Shown: positions 56,065-64,000 of the stretch, in pieces
Position numbering within the stretch: the first letter of the stretch is position 1
Layout: every line of letters starts with the position of its first letter
DNA from: Planoprotostelium fungivorum
Lineage: Eukaryota > Evosea > Variosea > Cavosteliida > Cavosteliaceae
Assembly: GCA_003024175.1 (NCBI GenBank)
Contig: MDYQ01000039.1
Coordinates: 99,850-163,849, forward strand
Reading direction: 5' to 3'
DNA: 64,000 nt
The notes under the pieces: generated by a model
Told to the model about the DNA's origin: nothing
Seen by the model: the letters and a program-made list of their open reading frames with translations, nothing else
Database searches by the model: none
Translations under genes and position numbers: made by a program

Positions 56065-56300
56065 CTGTCTTTATCTCTGTTTGGCTGGTGTAAAAGGCAT
56101 TCCCATGACCAGTTTTTCATTTATGGTTCCACACCTTTGAGGTAGGTCTGCCATCCGTCATGTGATAGAGGTCTAGCCTCATTGTCACCCATGACCCTGA
56201 CTTCCTATGTATTTCTCAAAATCATAGACTTTCTTTTCATAGATTTTCTTTTGCCCCAAGTGGTATGGGGTCACGGTAGGGGTATGTGGATGTAAAAAAA

Positions 56301-56415
56301 GTAGGACACGAGGGCTTCCCAAGTGGTCTCCCACCTTAGTACTGGCCTCGCCCATATCAGCTTACTTTCCGAGTTCGGCATGGGATCGGAGGTTATCTGA
56401 TAGGTATGATCCTAT
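56301..56415 (-). rRNA. 5S rRNA: 5S rRNA copy
   Basis: Change at the first core base of the RNA (plus CCTAC to CCTAT), in helix I. Confidence 0.9.
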
Positions 56416-56651
56416 CTGTCTTGATCTCTGTTTGGCTGGTGTAAAAGGCATTCCCATGACCAGTTTTTCATTTATGGTTCCACACCTTTGAGGTAGGTCT
56501 GCCATCCGTCATGTGATAGAGGTCTAGCCTCATTGTCACGCATGACCCTGACTTCCTATGTATTTCTCAAAATCATAGACTTTCTTTTCATAGATTTTCT
56601 TTTGCCCCAAGTGGTATGGGGTCACGGTAGGGGTATGTGGATGTAAAAAAA

Positions 56652-56766
56652 GTAGGACACGAGGGCTTCCCAAGTGGTCTCCCACCTTAGTACTGGCCTC
56701 GCCCATATCAGCTTACTTTCCGAGTTCGGCATGGGATCGGAGGTTATCTGATAGGTATGATCCTAC
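56652..56766 (-). rRNA. 5S rRNA: 5S rRNA copy, consensus
   Basis: Consensus core; the spacer after it carries ATTCGCATG for ATTCCCATG. Confidence 0.9.
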
Positions 56767-57002
56767 CTGTCTTGATCTCTGTTTGGCTGGTGTAAAAGGC
56801 ATTCGCATGACCAGTTTTTCATTTATGGTTCCACACCTTTGAGGTAGGTCTGCCATCCGTCATGTGATAGAGGTCTAGCCTCATTGTCACCCATGACCCT
56901 GACTTCCTATGTATTTCTCAAAATCATAGACTTTCTTTTCATAGATTTTCTTTTGCCCCAAGTGGTATGGGGTCACGGTAGGGGTATGTGGATGTAAAAA
57001 AA

Positions 57003-57117
57003 GTAGGACACGAGGGCTTCCCAAGTGGTCTCCCACCTTAGTACTGGCCTCGCCCATATCAGCTTACTTTCCGAGCTCGGCATGGGATCGGAGGTTATCT
57101 GATAGGTATGATCCTAC
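57003..57117 (-). rRNA. 5S rRNA: 5S rRNA copy
   Basis: Plus-strand GAGTTCGG to GAGCTCGG, in the conserved loop B/C region. Confidence 0.9.
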
Positions 57118-57353
57118 CTGTCTTGATCTCTGTTTGGCTGGTGTAAAAGGCATTCCCATGACCAGTTTTTCATTTATGGTTCCACACCTTTGAGGTAGGT
57201 CTGCCATCCGTCATGTGATAGAGGTCTAGCCTCATTGTCACCCATGACCCTGACTTCCTATGTATTTCTCAAAATCATAGACTTTCTTTTCATAGATTTT
57301 CTTTTGCCCCAAGTGGTATGGGGTCACGGTAGGGGTATGTGGATGTAAAAAAA

Positions 57354-57468
57354 GTAGGACACGAGGGCTTCCCAAGTGGTCTCCCACCTTAGTACTGGCC
57401 TCGCCCATATCAGCTTACTTTCCGAGTTCGGCGTGGGATCGGAGGTTATCTGATAGGTATGATCCTAC
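57354..57468 (-). rRNA. 5S rRNA: 5S rRNA copy
   Basis: Plus-strand GGCATGGG to GGCGTGGG. Confidence 0.9.
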
Positions 57469-57704
57469 CTGTCTTGATCTCTGTTTGGCTGGTGTAAAAG
57501 GCATTCCCATGACCAGTTTTTCATTTATGGTTCCACACCTTTGAGGTAGGTCTGCCATCCGTCATGTGATAGAGGTCTAGCCTCATTGTCACCCATGACC
57601 CTGACTTCCTATGTATTTCTCAAAATCATAGACTTTCTTTTCATAGATTTTCTTTTGCCCCAAGTGGTATGGGGTCACGGTAGGGGTATGTGGATGTAAA
57701 AAAA

Positions 57705-57819
57705 GTAGGACACGAGGGCTTCCCAAGTGGTCTCCCACCTTAGTACTGGCCTCGCCCATATCAGCTTACTTTCCGAGTTCGGCATGGGATCGGGGGTTAT
57801 CTGATAGGTATGATCCTAC
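57705..57819 (-). rRNA. 5S rRNA: 5S rRNA copy
   Basis: Plus-strand ATCGGAGG to ATCGGGGG. Confidence 0.9.
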
Positions 57820-58055
57820 CTGTCTTGATCTCTGTTTGGCTGGTGTAAAAGGCATTCCCATGACCAGTTTTTCATTTATGGTTCCACACCTTTGAGGTAG
57901 GTCTGCCATCCGTCATGTGATAGAGGTCTAGCCTCATTGTCACCCATGACCCTGACTTCCTATGTATTTCTCAAAATCATAGACTTTCTTTTCATAGATT
58001 TTCTTTTGCCCCAAGTGGTATGGGGTCACGGTAGGGGTATGTGGATGTAAAAAAA

Positions 58056-58170
58056 GTAGGACGCGAGGGCTTCCCAAGTGGTCTCCCACCTTAGTACTGG
58101 CCTCGCCCATATCAGCTTACTTTCCGAGTTCGGCATGGGTTCGGAGGTTATCTGATAGGTATGATCCTAC
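58056..58170 (-). rRNA. 5S rRNA: 5S rRNA copy with two changes
   Basis: GGACACG to GGACGCG and GGGATCGG to GGGTTCGG on the plus strand; the most diverged complete copy. Confidence 0.9.
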
Positions 58171-58406
58171 CTGTCTTGATCTCTGTTTGGCTGGTGTAAA
58201 AGGCATTCCCATGACCAGTTTTTCATTTATGGTTCCACACCTTTGAGGTAGGTCTGCCATCCGTCATGTGATAGAGGTCTAGCCTCATTGTCACCCATGA
58301 CCCTGACTTCCTATGTATTTCTCAAAATCATAGACTTTCTTTTCATAGATTTTCTTTTGCCCCAAGTGGTATGGGGTCACGGTAGGGGTATGTGGATGTA
58401 AAAAAA

Positions 58407-58521
58407 GTAGGACACGAGGGCTTCCCAAGTGGTCTCCCACCTTAGTACTGGCCTCGCCCATATCAGCTTACTTTCCGGGTTCGGCATGGGATCGGAGGTT
58501 ATCTGATAGGTATGATCCTAC
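58407..58521 (-). rRNA. 5S rRNA: 5S rRNA copy
   Basis: Plus-strand TCCGAGTT to TCCGGGTT. Confidence 0.9.
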
Positions 58522-58757
58522 CTGTCTTGATCTCTGTTTGGCTGGTGTAAAAGGCATTCCCATGACCAGTTTTTCATTTATGGTTCCACACCTTTGAGGT
58601 AGGTCTGCCATCCGTCATGTGATAGAGGTCTAGCCTCATTGTCACCCATGCCCCTGACTTCCTATGTATTTCTCAAAATCATAGACTTTCTTTTCATAGA
58701 TTTTCTTTTGCCCCAAGTGGTATGGGGTCACGGTAGGGGTATGTGGATGTAAAAAAA

Positions 58758-58872
58758 GTAGGACACGAGGGCTTCCCAAGTGGTCTCCCACCTTAGTACT
58801 GCCCTCGCCCATATCAGCTTACTTTCCGAGTTCGGCATGGGATCGGAGGTTATCTGATAGGTATGATCCTAC
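58758..58872 (-). rRNA. 5S rRNA: 5S rRNA copy
   Basis: Plus-strand TACTGGCC to TACTGCCC, a transversion. Confidence 0.9.
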
Positions 58873-59108
58873 CTGTCTTGATCTCTGTTTGGCTGGTGTA
58901 AAAGGCATTCCCATGACCAGTTTTTCATTTATGGTTCCACACCTTTGAGGTAGGTCTGCCATCCGTCATGTGATAGAGGTCTAGCCTCATTGTCACCCAT
59001 GACCCTGACTTCCTATGTATTTCTCAAAATCATAGACTTTCTTTTCATAGATTTTCTTTTGCCCCAAGTGGTATGGGGTCACGGTAGGGGGATGTGGATG
59101 TAAAAAAA

Positions 59109-59223
59109 GTAGGACACGAGGGCTTCCCAAGTGGTCTCCCACCTTAGTACTGGCCTCGCCCATATCAGCTTACTTTCCGAGTTCGGCATGGGATCGGAGG
59201 TTATCTGATAGGTATGATCCTAC
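59109..59223 (-). rRNA. 5S rRNA: 5S rRNA copy, consensus
   Basis: Consensus core; flanking spacer has GGGGGATGTGG for GGGGTATGTGG. Confidence 0.9.
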
Positions 59224-59459
59224 CTGTCTTGATCTCTGTTTGGCTGGTGTAAAAGGCATTCCCATGACCAGTTTTTCATTTATGGTTCCACACCTTTGAG
59301 GTAGGTCTGCCATCCGTCATGTGATAGAGGTCTAGCCTCATTGTCACCCATGACCCTGACTTCCTATGTATTTCTCAAAATCATAGACTTTCTTTTCATA
59401 GATTTTCTTTTGCCCCAAGTGGTATGGGGTCACGGTAGGGGTGTGTGGATGTAAAAAAA

Positions 59460-59574
59460 GTAGGACACGAGGGCTTCCCAAGTGGTCTCCCACCTTAGTA
59501 CTGGCCTCGCCCATATCAGCTTACTTTCCGAGTTCGGCATGGGATCGGAGGTTATCTGATAGGTATGATCCTAC
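59460..59574 (-). rRNA. 5S rRNA: 5S rRNA copy, consensus
   Basis: Consensus core; the adjoining spacer has GGTGTGTGGATG. Confidence 0.9.
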
Positions 59575-59810
59575 CTGTCTTGATCTCTGTTTGGCTGGTG
59601 TAAAAGGCATTCCCATGACCAGTTTTTCATTTATGGTTCCACACCTTTGAGGTAGGTCTGCCATCCGTCATGTGATAGAGGTCTAGCCTCATTGTCACCC
59701 ATGACCCTGACTTCCTATGTATTTCTCAAAATCATAGACTTTCTTTTCATAGATTTTCTTTTGCCCCAAGTGGTATGGGGTCACGGTAGGGGTATGTGGG
59801 TGTAAAAAAA

Positions 59811-59925
59811 GTAGGACACGAGGGCTTCCCAAGTGGTCTCCCACCTTAGTACTGGCCTCGCCCATATCAGCTTACTTTCCGAGTTCGGCATGGGATCGGA
59901 GGTTATCTGATAGGTATGATCCTAC
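59811..59925 (-). rRNA. 5S rRNA: 5S rRNA copy, consensus
   Basis: Consensus core; the adjoining spacer has TATGTGGGTG. Confidence 0.9.
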
Positions 59926-60161
59926 CTGTCTTGATCTCTGTTTGGCTGGTGTAAAAGGCATTCCCATGACCAGTTTTTCATTTATGGTTCCACACCTTTG
60001 AGGTAGGTCTGCCATCCGTCATGTGATAGAGGTCTAGCCTCATTGTCACCCATGACCCTGACTTCCTATGTATTTCTCAAAATCATAGACTTTCTTTTCA
60101 TAGATTTTCTTTTGCCCCAAGTGGTATGGGGTCACGGTAGGGGTATGTGGATGTAAAAAAA

Positions 60162-60276
60162 GTAGGACACGAGGGCTTCCCAAGTGGTCTCCCACCTTAG
60201 TACTGGCCTCTCCCATATCAGCTTACTTTCCGAGTTCGGCATGGGATCGGAGGTTATCTGATAGGTATGATCCTAC
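60162..60276 (-). rRNA. 5S rRNA: 5S rRNA copy
   Basis: Plus-strand CCTCGCCC to CCTCTCCC, a transversion at the same base altered in the 54897 copy. Confidence 0.9.
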
Positions 60277-60512
60277 CTGTCTTGATCTCTGTTTGGCTGG
60301 TGTAAAAGGCATTCCCATGACCAGTTTTTCATTTATGGTTCCACACCTTTGAGGTAGGTCTGCCATCCGTCATGTGATAGAGGTCTAGCCTCATTGTCAC
60401 CCATGACCCTGACTTCCTATGTATTTCTCAAAATCATAGACTTTCTTTTCATAGATTTTCTTTTGCCCCAAGTGGTATGGGGTCACGGTAGGGGTATGTG
60501 GATGTAAAAAAA

Positions 60513-60627
60513 GTAGGACACGAGGGCTTCCCAAGTGGTCTCCCACCTCAGTACTGGCCTCGCCCATATCAGCTTACTTTCCGAGTTCGGCATGGGATCG
60601 GAGGTTATCTGATAGGTATGATCCTAC
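60513..60627 (-). rRNA. 5S rRNA: 5S rRNA copy
   Basis: Plus-strand CACCTTAG to CACCTCAG, next to box C. Confidence 0.9.
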
Positions 60628-60863
60628 CTGTCTTGATCTCTGGTTGGCTGGTGTAAAAGGCATTCCCATGACCAGTTTTTCATTTATGGTTCCACACCTT
60701 TGAGGTAGGTCTGCCATCCGTCATGTGATAGAGGTCTAGCCTCATTGTCACCCATGACCCTGACTTCCTATGTATTTCTCAAAATCATAGACTTTCTTTT
60801 CATAGATTTTCTTTTGCCCCAAGTGGTATGGGGTCACGGTAGGGGTATGTGGATGTAAAAAAA

Positions 60864-60978
60864 GTAGGACACGAGGGCTTCCCAAGTGGTCTCCCACCTT
60901 AGTACTGGCCTCGCCCATATCAGCTTACTTTCCGAGTTCAGCATGGGATCGGAGGTTATCTGATAGGTATGATCCTAC
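60864..60978 (-). rRNA. 5S rRNA: 5S rRNA copy
   Basis: Plus-strand GTTCGGCA to GTTCAGCA. Confidence 0.9.
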
Positions 60979-61214
60979 CTGTCTTGATCTCTGTTTGGCT
61001 GGTGTAAAAGGCATTCCCATGACCAGTTTTTCATTTATGGTTCCACACCTTTGAGGTAGGTCTGCCATCCGTCATGTGATAGAGGTCTAGCCTCATTGTC
61101 ACCCATGACCCTGACTTCCTATGTATTTCTCAAAATCATAGACTTTCTTTTCATAGATTTTCTTTTGCCCCAAGTGGTATGGGGTCACGGTAGGGGTATG
61201 TGGATGTAAAAAAA

Positions 61215-61329
61215 GTAGGACACGAGGGCTTCCCAAGTGGTCTCCCACCTTAGTACTGGCCTCGCCCATATCAGCTTACTTTCCGAGTTCGGCATGGGAT
61301 CGGAGGTTATCTGATAGGTGTGATCCTAC
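61215..61329 (-). rRNA. 5S rRNA: 5S rRNA copy
   Basis: Plus-strand GGTATGAT to GGTGTGAT, near the RNA 5' end. Confidence 0.9.
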
Positions 61330-61565
61330 CTGTCTTGATCTCTGTTTGGCTGGTGTAAAAGGCATTCCCATGACCAGTTTTTCATTTATGGTTCCACACC
61401 TTTGAGGTAGGTCTGCCATCCGTCATGTGATAGAGGTCTAGCCTCATTGTCACCCATGACCCTGACTTCCTATGTATTTCTCAAAATCATAGACTTTCTT
61501 TTCATAGATTTTCTTTTGCCCCAAGTGGTATGGGGTCACGGTAGGGGTATGTGGATGTAAAAAAA

Positions 61566-61680
61566 GTAGGACACGAGGGCTTCCCAAGTGGTCTCCCACC
61601 TTAGTACTGGCCTCGCCCATATCAGCTTACTTTCCGAGTTTGGCATGGGATCGGAGGTTATCTGATAGGTATGATCCTAC
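61566..61680 (-). rRNA. 5S rRNA: 5S rRNA copy, last in array
   Basis: Plus-strand GAGTTCGG to GAGTTTGG. The spacer that follows is intact up to an A-tract at 61911-61915, where the array stops. Confidence 0.9.
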
Positions 61681-61916
61681 CTGTCTTGATCTCTGTTTGG
61701 CTGGTGTAAAAGGCATTCCCATGACCAGTTTTTCATTTATGGTTCCACACCTTTGAGGTAGGTCTGCCATCCGTCATGTGATAGAGGTCTAGCCTCATTG
61801 TCACCCATGACCCTGACTTCCTATGTATTTCTCAAAATCATAGACTTTCTTTTCATAGATTTTCTTTTGCCCCAAGTGGTATGGGGTCACGGTAGGGGTA
61901 TGTGGATGTAAAAAAG

Positions 61917-62155
61917 ATATCAAACGCATTTTGGTCTCTGAACACTATAGGATCATGCATTATGCTCTGAAAGTACTTTATGTTCTCTTGGATAGATTTA
62001 TTGAAAATTTTTCTTGTACTCTTGGTGATGATGTTTTCAAAAAGCTAAACAGCAGATGCGATTTAGCTCTGATACTGGGAGTTCTTAAGCAATATCGCTC
62101 TGCAGAGAAATCAGATGATCCATACACTATGCACTTCTGGTCACAGATTGATCAA
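61917..62155. mobile_element. Truncated copy of the GGGTGGTGGC inverted-repeat element
   Basis: About 240 bp similar to the interior of the two complete elements to the right (TTGGTCTCTGAACACTATAG, AAAAGCTAAACAGCAGATGC, CACAGATTGATC). It lacks both terminal repeats: the left end is lost at the 5S array edge, the right end abuts the next element. A 104-codon frame starting within it is not conserved in the other copies. Confidence 0.65.
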
Positions 62156-62523
62156 GGGTGGTGGCCAAGAGGCAGGAATTTTATGCAACATTTTCTAAAT
62201 CGCATATTGGTCTCTCAACACTATAGGATGAGCCTTATGCTCTGAAAGTACTCCATGTGCTGTTGGATTGATTTTGTGAAAAGTTTTTTGGTACTCTTGG
62301 TGATGATTTTTACAAAAAGCTAAACAGCAGAAGCAATTTAGCTCTGATACTGGAAGTGCTTATGCAATATTACTCTGCAGAGGAATCAGATGATTGATAC
62401 ACTATGCACTTATTGTCACAGATTGATCCCATAGTTGTTGGTAAAGCTAAAGCGATTTAGCTGAAATGATGAACGCGATTTAGCCCAATGTTGCGTATAA
62501 ACCCTGCTTCTTAGCCACCACCC
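62156..62523. mobile_element. MITE-like element with long terminal inverted repeats, copy 1
   Basis: Starts GGGTGGTGGCCAAGAGGCAG and ends TGCTTCTTAGCCACCACCC; the outer ~48 bp at each end are imperfect reverse complements. 368 bp, AT-rich interior with no long frame. No clear target duplication was found. Confidence 0.7.
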
Positions 62524-62636
62524 CCTGGATTCCCCTGTATGATGTCTCCTTCAAGCTCATTGGTGCTGTTGGGCCCATCAAGGTTGCTGTAATGATTGTC
62601 ATCCAAAGAAGAATTCCCAATGGCTTGATTTGCAAA
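62524..62636 (+). other. 113-bp insert between two inverted-repeat elements, open in one frame
   Basis: Unlike its flanks. It is open in one plus frame (WIPLYDVSFKLIGAVGPIKV then AVMIVIQRRIPNGLICK), so it may be a fragment of a coding sequence, for example from a host gene or an autonomous element. Unrecognised. Confidence 0.35.
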
Positions 62637-63005
62637 GGGTGGTGGCTAAGAGGCAGGAATTATACACAACATTTTCTAAATCGCATTTTGGTCTCTTAAC
62701 ACTATAGGATGATGCATTATGCTCTGAAAAAACTCTATGTGCTGTTGGATTGATTTTGTGAAAAGTTTTTTGGTACTCTTGGTGATGATTTTTACAAAAA
62801 GCTAAACAGCAGAAGCGATTTAGCTTCGATACTGGGCGTACTTAAGCAATATTGCTCTGCAGAGGAATCAGATGATCCATACACTATGCACTTATGGTCA
62901 CAGATTGATCCCATAGTTGTTAGTAAAGCTAAAGCGATTTAGCTGAAATGATGAACGCGATTTAGCCCAATGTTGCGTATAAACCCTGCCTCTTAGCCAC
63001 CACCC
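62637..63005. mobile_element. MITE-like element with long terminal inverted repeats, copy 2
   Basis: Starts GGGTGGTGGCTAAGAGGCAG, ends CTGCCTCTTAGCCACCACCC, 369 bp; about 90 percent like copy 1 by eye. Such length, TIRs and lack of coding are typical of non-autonomous DNA transposons or foldback elements. Confidence 0.72.
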
Positions 63006-63245
63006 CCCATAATCCTTTGAAACATCTTTGGTCAAACATCGACTAAATCCCTTGCAACCCCGTCCAACGTCGTCAGACTTCAATTGAACGCATTGGAGGA
63101 CCACCTTGTGGTCATATCATTTTCCCTCAAACATAAAACAACCTTTGCCTCTCAGGCCACGTTATTTATCCTCTGATCCTCTTTTCTTGATCTGCCATTG
63201 TGCATTCTCCCTCGAAAACATCTTGACCTATTGTTTTCAGCGATA

Positions 63246-63548
63246 ATGCCTCTCTCCACCCTTGCTAAACCCGGAGTGGGAACAAGAGTAATTGCCCAGA
63301 TTAGAAGATCCATCGAGAAGAAGAACTCTCGTAGGGCAGACAAGGCTGCTGCACAAGCTGCTGCAAGAACTCTTCGTAAGGAGACAGCTAAACAAGTGTC
63401 CCCTTCTCCAGACCCTGTTGAGCCCTCTGTAGACGACAGTACAGCCCGTGACTCCTCGTCTGATGCCTCACCCAGCGAGATGGAGACTTCCTCAATCACC
63501 CAGAAGGAGCTCACCTCCCTTTATGACGAAGTGGCAGCGTTGTTATAA
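63246..63548 (+). CDS. Gag-like N-terminal ORF of a retrotransposon (tentative)
   Basis: A 100-codon frame from ATG 63246 (MPLSTLAKPGVGTRVIAQIR), basic and Ala-rich helix first (RRADKAAAQAAARTLRKE), then Ser/Asp/Pro-rich linker and SITQKELTSLYDEVAALL. Its place just before a reverse transcriptase fragment and its charge pattern suit the start of a Gag protein, but no zinc knuckle or capsid core is present. It could instead be an unrelated small gene. Fewer than 200 bp separate it from RT, far too little for the rest of Gag and protease. Confidence 0.4.
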   Translation: MPLSTLAKPGVGTRVIAQIRRSIEKKNSRRADKAAAQAAARTLRKETAKQVSPSPDPVEPSVDDSTARDSSSDASPSEMETSSITQKELTSLYDEVAALL

Positions 63549-63649
63549 AAGGATTATCTCACACTTGATGTTGGGGTAAAGGATGGATGCAGATGGTGGA
63601 CTTGATGGTGATGTACGAGACCTCTCTACTTGCAGAGGGGCTTCGAACA

Positions 63650-64000
63650 ATCCCTTTTTATTACACAATACAATTGTAGACCGTTAAATCAATTCCTTTT
63701 CTCGTCAATATTGATCATCTACCTCGATGACTTCTTGATCTTCAGCGAATCTGAAGAGGAACATGTCCAACATGTCTCGCTTGTATTGCAACGAATGATA
63801 GAGAAGAAGCTGTTCTGTAACCTAAAGAAGTGTCAATTCCACACGACTCGAGTAGAATTCTTAGGGTACGATATTTCACCCCTGGGATTACACATGTGTC
63901 CAGATCGTATCAAATCAATACAGGATTGGAAACCTCCCACAAATGTCAAGGAGACGCAGTCATTCCTTGGATTTTGTAACTTCTATCGTAACTTCATTCC
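63650..64000 (+). mobile_element. Ty3/Gypsy-type reverse transcriptase fragment, cut by window edge
   Basis: Frame open to the right edge: ILIIYLDDFLIFSESEEEHV carries the catalytic YLDD motif, then HVSLVLQRMIEKKLFCNLKK, CQFHTTRVEFLGYDISPLGL, RIKSIQDWKPPTNVKETQSF, LGFCNFYRNFIP, all in the usual order of Ty3/Gypsy RT palm and thumb. The fingers and the first catalytic Asp are absent upstream; CRPLNQF just before could be a remnant of the RPLN motif fused by an internal deletion. The element continues beyond the window. Confidence 0.85.

Larger units (their letters stand above)
54045..61916 (-). repeat. Tandem 5S rDNA array
   Basis: Twenty-one complete and one truncated 5S genes, all on the minus strand. 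Units from 54897 on repeat every 351 bp (115-bp gene core, 236-bp spacer). The first two copies have a different spacer and a 339-bp period. Both spacer types share the edges next to the gene (GGTCACGGTAGGGGTATGTG and TGGCTG-TG--AAAGGCATTC). The array ends inside the A-tract after the 21st complete gene. Confidence 0.92.

Noticed and set aside
59441-59650. 69-codon plus frame inside the 5S array
   Set aside because: Antisense to a 5S gene and its spacer; present only because one copy has a base change creating ATG.
61931-62245. 104-codon frame starting in the truncated inverted-repeat element
   Set aside because: Frame is not conserved in the two complete copies and crosses into the next element.

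Overview
The window is nuclear DNA of a eukaryote with very compact, intron-rich genes. Introns are mostly 30-70 nt with GTG(A/G) donors and CAG/TAG acceptors, intergenic gaps are often under 150 bp, and AATAAA signals lie at or just after stop codons. Gene content (two CLU-domain proteins, a Zn2Cys6 regulator, an ABC-class predicted ATPase, ankyrin/polyQ proteins, transmembrane receptor-like pseudokinases) fits an amoebozoan of the protosteloid/dictyostelid type. A Planoprotostelium-like organism is my best guess, but this is inference from style and not a database match.

Layout. 255-9347 (+): small tetraspan membrane protein, mitochondrial complex III core protein 2, and a large CLU-TPR-pseudokinase protein. 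9412-17320 (-): a Ser/Thr-rich EGF-like membrane protein, a large secreted-domain receptor pseudokinase and a Brp/Blh-type carotenoid dioxygenase. 17710-23099 (+): an RGG-box ABC-class ATPase and a polyQ/coiled-coil/ankyrin protein. 23175-26531 (-): histidine phosphatase, cyclophilin-like protein, glucosamine-6-phosphate N-acetyltransferase. 26688-37494 (+): acidic coiled-coil protein, intronless NAD-dependent epimerase, secreted GPI-type protein, charged coiled-coil protein, ESF1 (rRNA processing) and phosphoserine aminotransferase. 37640-39250: two minisatellites. 40154-41661 (-): unrecognised helical protein, head-to-head with a second CLU gene (41820-47551) whose C-terminus is leucine-rich repeats. 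47859-52374: small Zn2Cys6 protein (-), an unrecognised Asn/Pro-rich protein (+) and an SLC49/FLVCR-like transporter (+). From 54.05 kb on the character changes: a tandem 5S rRNA array (21 complete genes and one truncated, all minus strand, 351-bp unit) runs to 61.9 kb, where it is broken by short inverted-repeat elements and a decayed Ty3/Gypsy-type retrotransposon that runs off the right edge.

The most unusual signals are (1) sets of introns in unrelated genes that share sequence, including a perfect 20-bp palindrome CATCTACAACGTTGTAGATG placed inside introns, which look like candidate introner elements; (2) two CLU paralogues in one window that share the CLU/TPR body but carry different C-terminal modules; (3) a 5S array in which, by eye, substitutions are denser in the genes than in the spacers. 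Exon boundaries were deduced by hand from reading frame, splice consensus and family or paralogue similarity; CDS coordinates give the full genomic span including introns.
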